Origin: an uncultured Prevotellaceae bacterium
GTDB lineage: Bacteria; Bacteroidota; Bacteroidia; Bacteroidales; Bacteroidaceae
Length of the DNA stretch: 64,000 nt
Direction: 5' to 3'
NCBI GenBank assembly: GCA_900316975.1
Contig: ONFA01000002.1
Coordinates: forward strand, 91,314-155,313
In this document: one piece after another, positions 55,297-64,000 of the stretch
Position numbering within the stretch: position 1 is the stretch's first letter
How the letters are laid out: every line of letters starts with the position of its first letter
Notes under the pieces: generated by a model
What the model was told of the DNA's origin: nothing
The model's database searches: none
What the model saw: only the letters and a program-made list of their open reading frames with translations
Made by a program: the position numbers and the translations under genes

Positions 55297-55324
55297 GGGG
55301 AGACAAGCAGCAGAACTGCTTGGA

Positions 55325-55429
55325 ACAGTTGAGAGTTGACAGTTGAGAGTTGACAGTTGAGAGTTGACAGTTGAGAGTTGACAGTTGAGAGTTGACAGTT
55401 GAGAGTTGACAGTTGACAGTTGAGAGTTA
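55325..55429 (+). repeat. 14-bp tandem repeat (ACAGTTGAGAGTTG)
   Basis: About seven copies in a row, the last ones irregular, followed by GTTAGGGTTAAGG-like sequence directly upstream of lplA. Copy number may vary between strains. Confidence 0.9.
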
Positions 55430-55462
55430 GGGTTAAGGTTGGGGTTAAAGTTAAATTTAAAG

Positions 55463-56146
55463 ATGAAATACATTACTTTGCCAGAGGAGAAGGTGCGTCG
55501 CCTGTCGTTTTATTTGGCGATGGAAGAGTGGGTGGCTCGTCATTTGGACGAGTCGGAGTGCTTCTTCATGTGGCAGGTGGCACCAACGGTCATCTTTGGT
55601 CGCAATCAAGTGATGGAGAATGAGGTGAATGTGGCGTATTGCCGCGAGAAGGGTATTCAAATGATTCGTCGGAAGAGTGGGGGCGGATGTGTGTATGCTG
55701 ACGAGGGGAACGTGATGTTGTCGTATGTGTGTGATGGGGATAATGTGGGTTTCACGTTCAATAAATTCATCAATATGTTGCTGTTGGTGTTTCGACAGAT
55801 GGGTGTTGAGGCTGTGGGAACGAGTCATAACGATGTGATGATCGGTGACAGAAAGGTGTGCGGAACGGCGTTCTATCATCTGCCTGGACGGAATATCGTG
55901 CATAGCACGTTCTTGTATGATACGGATATGGAGAACATGTTGCATGCCATCACGCCGAGTCGGGAAAAACTGCAACGGAAGGGTGTGGAGAGTGTGCGTC
56001 AGCGTATCACGCTGTTGAAGGATTATACGGACATGGGGTTGGAGGAGGTGAAAGCGCTCATCAGAAAGACGCTTTGTGTGGGGGAGAGGATGCTCACTCC
56101 GTCGGATGTGAGAGAGATTGAGCAGATGGAAGAGAATTATCTTTGA
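55463..56146 (+). CDS. lplA: Lipoate-protein ligase A family
   Basis: 227 residues from the ATG at 55463. The lipoate-binding motif RRKSGGGCVYAD and the catalytic Lys region GDRKVCGTAFYH are present. It attaches lipoate to carrier proteins; the natural target here is GcvH, encoded 1.2 kb downstream. Being somewhat shorter than E. coli LplA (about 337) it lacks most of the C-terminal accessory domain, so it may act in the manner of short lipoyl transferases. It is first in the glycine-cleavage run, 49 bases before gcvT. Confidence 0.92.
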   Translation: MKYITLPEEKVRRLSFYLAMEEWVARHLDESECFFMWQVAPTVIFGRNQVMENEVNVAYCREKGIQMIRRKSGGGCVYADEGNVMLSYVCDGDNVGFTFNKFINMLLLVFRQMGVEAVGTSHNDVMIGDRKVCGTAFYHLPGRNIVHSTFLYDTDMENMLHAITPSREKLQRKGVESVRQRITLLKDYTDMGLEEVKALIRKTLCVGERMLTPSDVREIEQMEENYL

Positions 56147-56195
56147 ATAATGAAAGAATGAGGGGGCGAAAGATGAGGGGTGAAAAAATGATATA

Positions 56196-57296
56196 ATGAT
56201 TATGACAGAGAATTTGGAACAGAAGGAAAAACGGACTTGTCTGTATGACAAGCACGTGGAATTGGGGGCTTTGATGTCTCCCTTTGGTGGTTTTATCATG
56301 CCCATTCAGTATGCGGGCATTGCTGTGGAACATCAGGCTGTGCGCGAGAAGGTGGGACTCTTTGATGTGTCTCACATGGGGGAGGTGACGGTTCGTGGCA
56401 AAGAGGCTGAGCGTTATGTCCAGCATATCTTCACAAACGATATTGCTGGTGCTCCTGTGGGGAAGATTTACTATGGGATGATGTGTTATGAGCAAGGTGG
56501 CACGGTGGATGACCTCTTAGTGTATAAGATGGGGGAGAATGACTTCTTCCTTGTCATCAATGCCGCCAACATCGACAAAGACTGGGCATGGATGCAACAG
56601 CAGGCAACGGGTTTTGATATTGACTTGCAGAACCGTTCGGACGATTATGGACAGATTGCTGTGCAGGGTCCTGAGTCGGAACAGGTGATGGAGACGGTGC
56701 TTGGGATTTCTTGCAGCGAGTTGTCTTTCTATACAGTGAAGACGGTGGGCGATGTGATTGTGTCTCGTACAGGTTATACGGGCGAGGACGGTTTCGAGGT
56801 ATATGCTACTCCTGAGTATATTCGTGGGTGTTGGGACAAACTCATTGCCGCAGGTGTGCAGCCTTGTGGATTGGGATGCCGCGACACTTTGCGCTTCGAA
56901 GTAGGACTTCCACTTTACGGCGACGAACTTTCCGAGACGATTTCTCCCATCATGGCAGGACTCTCCACGTTTGTGAAGTTGGAGAAGCCTGAGTTTATCG
57001 GTCGGGAGGCTCTCCTGAAGCAGAAAGCGGAAGGCGTGGCAAAGAAATTGGTGGGCATCGAACTGGCTGACCGTGCGATTCCACGTCATGGCTATGCAGT
57101 GCTGAAAGATGGTAAGACAATTGGTGAGGTGACGACGGGATACCATACGCTCTCGACAGATAAGAGTGTGTGTATGGCACTGGTGGACCGCGAGTATTCG
57201 GCATTGGATACGGAGGTGGAAATCCAGATTCGGAAGAAGACCTTCCCGGGAAAGGTGGTGAAGAAGCGTTTTTATGAGAAACATTACAAGAAATAG
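56196..57296 (+). CDS. gcvT: Glycine cleavage system T protein (aminomethyltransferase)
   Basis: 366 residues; an in-frame ATG at 56202 is also possible. It transfers the methylene group from aminomethyl-lipoyl GcvH to tetrahydrofolate, releasing ammonia. The N-terminus HVELGALMSPFGGFIMPIQY, the folate-binding DVSHMGE and GYTGEDGFEVY are all typical. It is followed by gcvH after 25 bases. Confidence 0.97.
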   Translation: MIMTENLEQKEKRTCLYDKHVELGALMSPFGGFIMPIQYAGIAVEHQAVREKVGLFDVSHMGEVTVRGKEAERYVQHIFTNDIAGAPVGKIYYGMMCYEQGGTVDDLLVYKMGENDFFLVINAANIDKDWAWMQQQATGFDIDLQNRSDDYGQIAVQGPESEQVMETVLGISCSELSFYTVKTVGDVIVSRTGYTGEDGFEVYATPEYIRGCWDKLIAAGVQPCGLGCRDTLRFEVGLPLYGDELSETISPIMAGLSTFVKLEKPEFIGREALLKQKAEGVAKKLVGIELADRAIPRHGYAVLKDGKTIGEVTTGYHTLSTDKSVCMALVDREYSALDTEVEIQIRKKTFPGKVVKKRFYEKHYKK

Positions 57297-57321
57297 AAAT
57301 TACTAAAAACAGAATTGAATT

Positions 57322-57702
57322 ATGGCAAAGGTTATTGAAGGACTCTATTATTCTGAGTCGCATGAGTACTTGAAAGTAGAAGGAAACATTGGTGTTATTG
57401 GCATCACTGATTATGCACAGCACGCTTTGGGCAATGTGGTTTATGTGGACATGCCTGACGTGGATGACGAGGTGGAGGCTGGTGCCGAATTTGGTGCAGT
57501 GGAAAGCGTGAAGGCAGCCAGCGATTTGAATTCTCCCGTAAGCGGTACGGTGGTGGAGGTGAACGAGGCATTGGAAGATGCGCCTGAACTCATCAACAAG
57601 GATGCTTACGAGAACTGGATCATCAAGGTGGAGATGAGTGACGAGTCAGAACTCGACAACTTGATGGATGCTGCTGCATACGAAGAGTTTTGTAAAGAAT
57701 GA
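57322..57702 (+). CDS. gcvH: Glycine cleavage system H protein
   Basis: 126 residues. The lipoylated lysine is K64 in ESVKAASDLNSPVSG, the standard position. It shuttles the aminomethyl group between P, T and L proteins. After it comes a 440-base gap with a pseudogene, so the operon is interrupted. Confidence 0.97.
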   Translation: MAKVIEGLYYSESHEYLKVEGNIGVIGITDYAQHALGNVVYVDMPDVDDEVEAGAEFGAVESVKAASDLNSPVSGTVVEVNEALEDAPELINKDAYENWIIKVEMSDESELDNLMDAAAYEEFCKE

Positions 57703-57735
57703 AAGAATGAAAAAATGAGGGAATGAAATAGCGAT

Positions 57736-58096
57736 ATGACACATGACAATATTATATACGATCTTAGTAAAAAGTTTGCACTAAGGGTTATAAAACTCTA
57801 TGTGTTTCTGTCTGAAGAGAGAAAAGAATATGTCATGTCTAAGCAGAAATATCGCAGTGGAATAAGTATTGGGCAAATATTGCTGATAGCATAAATGCCC
57901 AAAGTAAGGCAGATTTTGTTAGCAAATTGAGTATATCCCTCAAAGAGAAACCACAGAGACAAAATATTGGCTCGAATTATTGCACGACTCTGGTAATATC
58001 AGTGATCAACAATTTGGCTCTGTTGTGAATGATTTGAATGTCATTATTGGTACACTAATAAAAACGATTAAAAAAACGAAGGAAAATGGAGTATAG
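57736..58096 (+). pseudogene. Frameshifted four-helix-bundle (S23/IVP-type) protein
   Basis: Three frame-shifted pieces form one family-like protein: YDLSKKFALRVIKLYVFLSE and SKQKYRSGISIG in frame one, then NIADSINAQSKADFVSKLSI in a second, then TETKYWLELLHDSGNISDQQ and LIKTIKKTKENGV* in a third. This matches the small four-helix-bundle family first described from 23S rRNA intervening sequences. At least two indels make it non-functional. It lies between gcvH and gcvPA in the same direction, an insertion into an otherwise compact operon. Confidence 0.85.
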
Positions 58097-58144
58097 GGAT
58101 ATTTTTCAATATTTCATTATTTCATTTCCTCATTCTTAAAATTT

Positions 58145-59461
58145 ATGTATAAGTATTTTCCGCATACGGATGACGACCTGAAGGTAATGATGGAGAAGGT
58201 GGGAGTGAAGAACTTCGACGAACTCTATGCTCAGATACCAGAGAGTATCCGCTTCAGGGGTGATTATCAAATTTCTTCGGAAGAGGCTGAGACAGGAGTG
58301 CGCCGTGTGTTCGACCTGTTGGGCTCGCAAAATAAGCAACTGACTTGTTTTGCAGGTTATGGTGTGTATGATCACTATACTCCTTCTGTCATTCCCAATC
58401 TGTTGCAACGCTCAGAGTTCCTTACATCTTATACACCTTATCAAGCTGAAATTTCGCAGGGCACACTGCACTATATTTTTGAGTATCAAAGCATGATGGC
58501 TGAACTGACAGGTATGGACATCTCCAATGCCTCGATGTATGATGGCACTACGGCTGCTGCCGAGGCCATGATGATGGCTGTGGCTGCTGGCAAAAAGGTG
58601 GACAAGGTGCTGGTTTCGGGAGGGCTGAACCCTCGCACCCGTGAGGTGATTGACACATACGCTCTGCATCATGGCATCGAGTTGGTGACAATCCCTATGA
58701 AAGATGGCGTGACCGACCTCTCAACGCTCAAATCTCAGCTCTCAACTCTTGAGGGTGTGGCTGGCGTGATGGTGCAGCAACCAAACGTGTATGGTATCGT
58801 GGAAGACTTCACAGGCTTCGCTGAGGCGTGCCATGAACAGAAAGCACTTTTCATTATGGACTGTGTCGCTGCAGACTTGGCAGTGCTGAAAACTCCTGCA
58901 GAGTGGGGTGCAGACATTGCAGTGGGCGATGGACAGAGTTTGGGCATTCCGATGCAGTTTGGAGGACCCTACGTTGGCTATATGTGCTGTACGGAGAAAC
59001 TGATTCGCAAGATGCCTGGTCGTATTGTCGGCATGACAAAAGATAACCGCAATCAACGTGCTTTTGTGCTGACGTTGCAGGCGCGTGAACAGCATATCCG
59101 TCGTCAGAAGGCGACGTCCAACATTTGCAGTAATCAGAGCCTGATGGCACTTTGGGTGACGGTGTATCTCTCACTGATGGGCAAACAAGGCATGAAGGAG
59201 GCGGCTCAACTCTCCTATGCAGGAGCCCATTATCTGTGTGATGAACTGCTGAAGACGGGACGGTTCCATCTGGCATACGACAAGCCTTTCTTCAATGAAT
59301 TCTATGTGAAGTATGATGGCGATGTGGACGCCCTCTATCAGCGTTTTATCGATGCTGGCTTCTTGGGCGGCGTGAAACTGGAGGATGGTCTGCTCTTTGC
59401 CGTGACTGAAAAGCGAAATAAGGTTGAAATCGACGAACTTGTAAAAATTGCAGCGCTATGA
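58145..59461 (+). CDS. gcvPA: Glycine dehydrogenase (decarboxylating) subunit 1
   Basis: 438 residues, the split form of P protein. YKYFPHTDDDLKVMMEKVGV at the start and GYGVYDHYTPSVIPNLLQRS are typical. It forms a heterodimer with the gcvPB product that decarboxylates glycine. Its stop overlaps the gcvPB start by four bases. Confidence 0.96.
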   Translation: MYKYFPHTDDDLKVMMEKVGVKNFDELYAQIPESIRFRGDYQISSEEAETGVRRVFDLLGSQNKQLTCFAGYGVYDHYTPSVIPNLLQRSEFLTSYTPYQAEISQGTLHYIFEYQSMMAELTGMDISNASMYDGTTAAAEAMMMAVAAGKKVDKVLVSGGLNPRTREVIDTYALHHGIELVTIPMKDGVTDLSTLKSQLSTLEGVAGVMVQQPNVYGIVEDFTGFAEACHEQKALFIMDCVAADLAVLKTPAEWGADIAVGDGQSLGIPMQFGGPYVGYMCCTEKLIRKMPGRIVGMTKDNRNQRAFVLTLQAREQHIRRQKATSNICSNQSLMALWVTVYLSLMGKQGMKEAAQLSYAGAHYLCDELLKTGRFHLAYDKPFFNEFYVKYDGDVDALYQRFIDAGFLGGVKLEDGLLFAVTEKRNKVEIDELVKIAAL

Positions 59462-60891
59462 ATAACAAATTATACGGAAAACTGATTTTCGAACTTTCGA
59501 AAAAAGGGCGCGTAGGCTACAGCCTGCAAGGTAATGAATATGGCAATTACGAGATACCTGCTTCAATGCAGCGTGCAGAGGAAGCGGAATTGCCGGAATG
59601 TGACGAGTTGACAGTGGTGCGGCACTATACCAACCTCTCGAACAATAACTTTGGTGTGGATACAGGGTTCTATCCTTTGGGTTCGTGTACGATGAAGTAC
59701 AACCCTAAAATCAATGAGGAGATGGCTGCACAGTCTCAGTTCCAGAACCTGCATCCCGAACAACCTGCCAACACGGCTAAGGGTGCTCTGGAGGTGGTTG
59801 CGATGCTGGAGCATTCGCTGTGTGAACTTACGGGTCTGGCTCACTTCACCTTCAAGCCTTACGCTGGTGCGCATGGCGAGCTGACAGGACTCATGACCAT
59901 CGACAACTATCACCGTTCGCGTGGCGACATGGCTCGAAAGAAAGTCATCGTGCCAGACTCTGCTCACGGCACCAATCCTGCCTCGGCAGCCGTGTGCGGA
60001 TTGGAGATTATTGAGGTGAAGTCGTTGGCTGACGGTACGGTGGATTTTGACGATCTGAAACACATTGTAGCAGAGCTGGGTAGTGAGATTGCTGCCATGA
60101 TGATGACCAATCCAAACACGCTTGGACTTTTTGAAACGCGCATTCCTGAGATTGCAGCACTCATTCATAATTGCGGTGGTTTGATGTATTATGATGGCGC
60201 AAACTTGAATCCGATGCTGGGTGTTTGCCGTCCTGGTGACATGGGCTTCGACGTGATGCACATCAATCTGCACAAGACGTTCTCCACTCCGCATGGAGGT
60301 GGTGGCCCTGGCAGTGGTCCTGTGGGAGTGCGTGAGGGATTGCAGGAGTTCTTCCCTGTTGTGTCACCTTATCATGGTAACTTCAGCGTGATGATGCGTG
60401 CTTATGCCTATATTCTTTCTTTAGGACGTGAACATGTGAAGGAGGTGGGACCTCTTGCCACGCTCAATGCCAACTATATCAAAGAGAGTCTAAAGGATGT
60501 TTACGAACTGCCTATCGATGGCTTGTGCTGTCATGAGTTTGTGTTTGACGGACTGAAAGATAAATCGACAGGTGTCACCACGATGGATGTGGCGAAGCGT
60601 TTGTTGGATTACGGCTACCATGCTCCGACCATCTATTTCCCCTTGCTCTTCCATGAGTCGTTGATGGTGGAACCTACGGAGAACGAATCGAAAGAGACAC
60701 TCGATGAATTCATCGCTGTGATGCGTCAGATTGCCGAGGAGGCAAAGACGAATCCTGACGAGGTGAAGTCGGCACCGCACCATACCCCAATTGGACGTGT
60801 GGATGATGTGTTGGCTGCCAAACACCCTGTCACAACGTGGAGGGTGTTGAAGAATGAAAAAATGAAAGAATGCGGAAATGAAAGAGACTGA
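59458..60891 (+). CDS. gcvPB: Glycine dehydrogenase (decarboxylating) subunit 2
   Basis: 477 residues. The pyridoxal phosphate lysine is in NLHKTFSTPHGGGGPGSGPV. It binds PLP and glycine with subunit 1. The C-terminus (NEKMKECGNERD) overlaps lpd by 14 bases and looks slightly extended, perhaps from a lost stop nearer to the usual end at TTWRVLKN. Confidence 0.96.
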   Translation: MNNKLYGKLIFELSKKGRVGYSLQGNEYGNYEIPASMQRAEEAELPECDELTVVRHYTNLSNNNFGVDTGFYPLGSCTMKYNPKINEEMAAQSQFQNLHPEQPANTAKGALEVVAMLEHSLCELTGLAHFTFKPYAGAHGELTGLMTIDNYHRSRGDMARKKVIVPDSAHGTNPASAAVCGLEIIEVKSLADGTVDFDDLKHIVAELGSEIAAMMMTNPNTLGLFETRIPEIAALIHNCGGLMYYDGANLNPMLGVCRPGDMGFDVMHINLHKTFSTPHGGGGPGSGPVGVREGLQEFFPVVSPYHGNFSVMMRAYAYILSLGREHVKEVGPLATLNANYIKESLKDVYELPIDGLCCHEFVFDGLKDKSTGVTTMDVAKRLLDYGYHAPTIYFPLLFHESLMVEPTENESKETLDEFIAVMRQIAEEAKTNPDEVKSAPHHTPIGRVDDVLAAKHPVTTWRVLKNEKMKECGNERD

Positions 60892-62215
60892 TCTCATCAT
60901 CATCGGTGCAGGACCTGGAGGATACCGTGCCGCCGAATATGCTGCCAAGAATGGACTGAAGGTGGTCATCTTTGAAGGTGACCATGTGGGGGGTACTTGT
61001 CTTAATGTGGGCTGCATCCCCACCAAGTCATTTGCCCGCGATGCGGAGATTATACAAACCTTGAATAATGCTGAAACCTTTGGTTTGAATGGATTGGATT
61101 ATAACTTTGATATACAAAATGTTATTCAAAGAAAGGATGAGGTTGTTTCTTCGCTCCGTTCAGGCATTGAGACGCTGCTTTCTCACCCGAATATCACACT
61201 GGTCAAGGCTGAGGCGAAGTTTGTTGATGCCCATACGGTGACGGCTGCCGGTGAGGAATATACCGCCCCTCATATTGTCATTGCTACAGGGTCTGTGCCC
61301 AAGGCTTTGCGTTTGGACGAGCCTGCCAGTCGTCGTGTGCTTGACTCCTCTGATTTGCTGTCGATTGATCATCTGCCTGAGCGTCTCTGTATCATTGGTG
61401 CTGGGGTGATTGGCATGGAGTTCGCCAGCATTTTCAATGCGTTTGGTTCAGAGGTGACGGTGGTGGAATTCCTCAAAGAATGTCTGCCTGTACTTGACGC
61501 TGACATCGCCAAACGGTTGCGCAAGTCGTTGGAGAAACGAGGCGTGACCTTCCATATGCAGAGTGCTGTTACAGCCATTACCAATGACGGGGTGGTGTTT
61601 ATGGACAAGAAGGGTAATGCCGTTACGGTGGAGGCTGATGAGGTGCTGATGGCGGTAGGTCGCGCGCCTCGGGTATTTGACCATTTCAGTCATGCAGGCT
61701 TTGAGTATTCTGAGCGCATGGGTGTTGTGGTCAATGAGCATCTCCAAACTACTGTCCCACATATTTATGCTATTGGTGATGTGAATGGTCGCCAGATGCT
61801 GGCTCATGCTGCTGAGATGCAGGGTATTCATGCGGTCAACCATATCTTGGGAAAGGCTGATGAGATTCGTCTTGACATCATGCCTGCCGCCATCTTCACC
61901 CAACCTGAAGCGGCATGTGTGGGTTTGTCTGAAGACTGTTGCAAGGAACGAGGCATTGAGTATGTGTGCAAGAAATCTTTCTGGCGTGCCAATGGCAAGG
62001 CGCTTGCGATGAATGAGTCGGAAGGATTGCTCAAACTGATGGTTTCACCGCAGGGGGGCATTCTGGGCTGTCATGCCTATGGTGCTCATTCTGCAGACCT
62101 TATCCAAGAGGTGAGCGCACTGATGTGTCGTAACACCACTGTGGAGCAGTTGGCGGCTATTGTCCATATTCATCCTACGCTTTCAGAGATTTTGCAATCT
62201 GCAGCAGAGCAGTAA
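60878..62215 (+). CDS. lpdA: Dihydrolipoyl dehydrogenase (L protein)
   Basis: 445 residues. FAD-binding GAGPGGYRAA, redox-active disulfide GGTCLNVGCIPTK, NAD-binding GAGVIGMEFASIF and the C-terminal catalytic HIHPTLSE are present. It reoxidises the lipoyl arm of GcvH. It overlaps gcvPB by 14 bases and ends the operon; a gap of 49 bases leads to the esterase. Confidence 0.97.
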   Translation: MKETDLIIIGAGPGGYRAAEYAAKNGLKVVIFEGDHVGGTCLNVGCIPTKSFARDAEIIQTLNNAETFGLNGLDYNFDIQNVIQRKDEVVSSLRSGIETLLSHPNITLVKAEAKFVDAHTVTAAGEEYTAPHIVIATGSVPKALRLDEPASRRVLDSSDLLSIDHLPERLCIIGAGVIGMEFASIFNAFGSEVTVVEFLKECLPVLDADIAKRLRKSLEKRGVTFHMQSAVTAITNDGVVFMDKKGNAVTVEADEVLMAVGRAPRVFDHFSHAGFEYSERMGVVVNEHLQTTVPHIYAIGDVNGRQMLAHAAEMQGIHAVNHILGKADEIRLDIMPAAIFTQPEAACVGLSEDCCKERGIEYVCKKSFWRANGKALAMNESEGLLKLMVSPQGGILGCHAYGAHSADLIQEVSALMCRNTTVEQLAAIVHIHPTLSEILQSAAEQ

Positions 62216-62264
62216 TTCTTGAAGGAATATTACCTATTATTATCAATATCAATTTATTATCTAA

Positions 62265-63707
62265 ATGAAAAAGACTTTGTTTTTTATGTTGGCCTTTTTG
62301 CTGACAGGTGTTTTGGCATTGCAGGCACAAACGGCAAGGCAGTTTACGATTGACCTTACGGAAGACGGAAAGGCACAGATGGTTGCCTTTCTGCCTGAAA
62401 AACCTTCAGGGAAAGCCATTGTCGGCATACCGGGCGGTGGTTATTCGGTGTTGTCCAACACCCACGAGGGTACCCAATGGTCGGGGTGGCTCAATGAACG
62501 TGGCATCGCATATTTCGTGGTGAACTACCGTTTGCCGAATGGTGATCGTACTATTCCAATTGGCGATGTAGAGAAGGGTTTCCGTATTGTTCGAGATTCT
62601 GCAGCCGTATGGGGCATTCAGCCTCGTGATGTGGGCATTATGGGATTCTCGGCAGGTGGACACCTTGCATCCGTCATCTCCACCCTTTCTCCCTATGAAG
62701 TTCGCCCCGATTTCACGATTCTCTTCTATCCTGTCATTTCGATGGATGAACGAGTATCTCACGTTTATTCCTGTCGCAATTTCCTCGGCGAAGATCAGAA
62801 GAATCCTGAAATGGTGCGCAAGTATTCGACTCAGAATGCCGTGAAGCGCCATTTGACGCCTCCTGCTATCATTTTCATGTCGAGTGATGACAACCTTGTA
62901 CCTCCAGTAACAAACGGGGTGGAGTATTATCGTGCAATGCGTAATGCCGGTAATGAGTGTGCCATGCACATCTATCCTACGGGTAGTCACGGATGGGGGT
63001 TCGGTCCCTGGTTCAAGTATCACAACCAGTTGGTGGCAGAACTGGAGGCTTGGCTTAATGCACATCCTGGTCCCAACCCTGATGCTGTGCGTGTGGCATG
63101 CATCGGAAACAGTATCACGGATGGACATGGTATAGATTTGGCACCTGTGAATGGCTATCCAGCCCTTTTGCAACAGCGACTCGGCAAGGACTATTGGGTG
63201 AAGAATTTTGGCGTGAGTGGACGCACCTTGCTGAATCATGGTGATGAACCTTACATGAAGGAGACGGCTTGGAAGGATGCTTTGGCATTCGATCCCGACA
63301 TTGTTATCATCAAGTTGGGAACCAATGACTCAAAGCCTCAGAACTGGAAATATGCCTCGGAGTTCAAGCAGGACCTTCAGCAGATGATCACGACTCTCTG
63401 CCCTGCATTGGCACAGACAGCGAAGAAAGGTAAGAAGACGAAAAATGCCCAGCCTGTCAAACCCCAGATATTCCTCTGCACCCCCATTCCTGCTTTCAAA
63501 TCATCTTGGAACATCAATGATGCAATCATTGCTAACGAGATTATCCCTATCCAGCAGGAAGTGGCACAGCAATATGGTTTGCAGGTGATTGACCTCCACA
63601 CCCTTTTTGCCAACGATGCTGACAAAGTGCAAGATGATGGCATCCACCCCAATCAGGCTGGAGTCCGTCGCATAGCAGAGATTGTGGCTGAGGCTGTGAA
63701 GAAGTAA
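62265..63707 (+). CDS. Two-domain exported esterase (alpha/beta-hydrolase plus SGNH/GDSL)
   Basis: 480 residues with a signal peptide (ending ALQAQ). Residues about 25-265 are an alpha/beta-hydrolase with the oxyanion GIPGGGYSVLSN, catalytic serine in GFSAGGH, and histidine in GSHGWGF. Residues about 280-480 are an SGNH domain: serine block GNSITDGHG, LGTNDSKP, and the final DGIHPNQAG with Asp and His. Both active sites seem complete. Such pairs deacylate plant polysaccharides, for example acetylated xylan; the substrate here is not shown. Confidence 0.92.
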   Translation: MKKTLFFMLAFLLTGVLALQAQTARQFTIDLTEDGKAQMVAFLPEKPSGKAIVGIPGGGYSVLSNTHEGTQWSGWLNERGIAYFVVNYRLPNGDRTIPIGDVEKGFRIVRDSAAVWGIQPRDVGIMGFSAGGHLASVISTLSPYEVRPDFTILFYPVISMDERVSHVYSCRNFLGEDQKNPEMVRKYSTQNAVKRHLTPPAIIFMSSDDNLVPPVTNGVEYYRAMRNAGNECAMHIYPTGSHGWGFGPWFKYHNQLVAELEAWLNAHPGPNPDAVRVACIGNSITDGHGIDLAPVNGYPALLQQRLGKDYWVKNFGVSGRTLLNHGDEPYMKETAWKDALAFDPDIVIIKLGTNDSKPQNWKYASEFKQDLQQMITTLCPALAQTAKKGKKTKNAQPVKPQIFLCTPIPAFKSSWNINDAIIANEIIPIQQEVAQQYGLQVIDLHTLFANDADKVQDDGIHPNQAGVRRIAEIVAEAVKK

Positions 63708-63738
63708 GTGACAGCCGCTGTCTATACAGTATTATTAA

Positions 63739-63841
63739 GTTAGGAGTTAGGAGTTAGGAGTTAGGAGTTGGCTATCCAGTTCATTTTTCTTCAGGAGCAA
63801 GCCGCATGGCAACTCCTAACTCCTAATTCCTAACTCCTAAC
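63739..63841. repeat. 32-bp inverted repeat of TTAGGAG units
   Basis: Left arm 63739-63770 is made of GTTAGGA units; right arm 63810-63841 is its complement with one change; loop 39 bases. It follows the esterase stop and may end transcription. The rest of 63842-64000 has no gene that I can support. Confidence 0.85.
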
Positions 63842-63864
63842 TAATTTTATGTCGAATGCCGTTT

Positions 63865-63885
63865 TTATCCCGAATCGGTCATTAG
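63865..63885. repeat. Third copy of the TTATCCCGAATC element end
   Basis: TTATCCCGAATCGGTCATTA matches the ends of the element at 37804-37976. The other end is not seen before the window stops. Confidence 0.6.
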
Positions 63886-64000
63886 GCCACTTCGTGGCTC
63901 TGTCGTAAAACAAATTTGAATAATTAAGCAACCACACAAAATTATCTTATACAATGATGTCTCTTCTTTTCGCCGCAAGCGGCTTGTTTTCTCGGACAAT

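Noticed and set aside
55420..55460. Telomere-like GTTAGGGTTAAGG sequence
   Set aside because: Similar simple intergenic repeats occur at 5115-5145; it looks like ordinary low-complexity DNA, not a chromosome end.
55300..56200. Glycine riboswitch before the gcv operon
   Set aside because: Upstream DNA is made of simple tandem repeats; I cannot find the paired glycine aptamer cores.

Overview
This window looks like a chromosomal segment of a Bacteroidales bacterium, most likely Prevotellaceae. The reasons are Bacteroidetes-type promoters (TTTG, about 19 bases, then TAnnTTTG) before many genes, weak Shine-Dalgarno use, and a family mix typical of that group: GH97, C10 peptidase, GLUG-repeat and LamG surface proteins with a shared C-terminal signature, DUF6057, DUF4890-like, GGGtGRT and Cys-type glutathione peroxidases. 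Species cannot be fixed from the sequence alone.

Layout. 1-2.6 kb: ECF sigma factor, anti-sigma-like membrane protein and the 5' part of an exported protein (minus strand). 2.7-6.6 kb: EamA permease, a GxxExxY protein inside inverted repeats, truA and a MATE exporter. 6.7-14.0 kb: a minus-strand run of two DUF6057 membrane proteins around a PD40 lipoprotein with a CXXCH motif, followed by an S9 peptidase. 14.1-19.6 kb: two glutathione peroxidases around a MarR regulator, a GH97 glycosidase and an HExxH protein. 19.8-21.5 kb: NifU-like plus GGGtGRT operon. 21.6-28.2 kb: small exported proteins, a rhodanese/metallo-hydrolase fusion, a pair of inverted MITE-like elements, tRNA-Val, a PHP hydrolase and NhaC.

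28.3-37.5 kb is the defence island. It holds a complete type II-C CRISPR-Cas system: cas9-cas1-cas2 on the minus strand, a 22-repeat array, and a tracrRNA divergent from cas9 with a consensus promoter. Each array repeat contains its own promoter-like sequence directed toward cas2, and array and cas operon meet at a 15-bp palindromic terminator. A 23rd, identical repeat lies alone 1.5 kb before the array. The DNA between carries HicAB and gene remnants, as if an array or its flank had been split.

38.0-54.8 kb encodes large secreted proteins: a 3,162-residue LamG/carboxypeptidase-regulatory-like protein, a GLUG-repeat protein and a C10 (streptopain-like) protease, all ending in one shared C-terminal signature. 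Two tiny genes with a common YIKPE start (47 and 62 residues) sit directly behind two of these proteins. I regard this pairing as the best candidate for an undescribed system here.

55.4-62.2 kb is a glycine-cleavage operon (lipoate ligase, gcvT, gcvH, gcvPA, gcvPB, lpd) interrupted by a frameshifted four-helix-bundle pseudogene. It is followed by a two-domain esterase and a repeat-rich, gene-free end.
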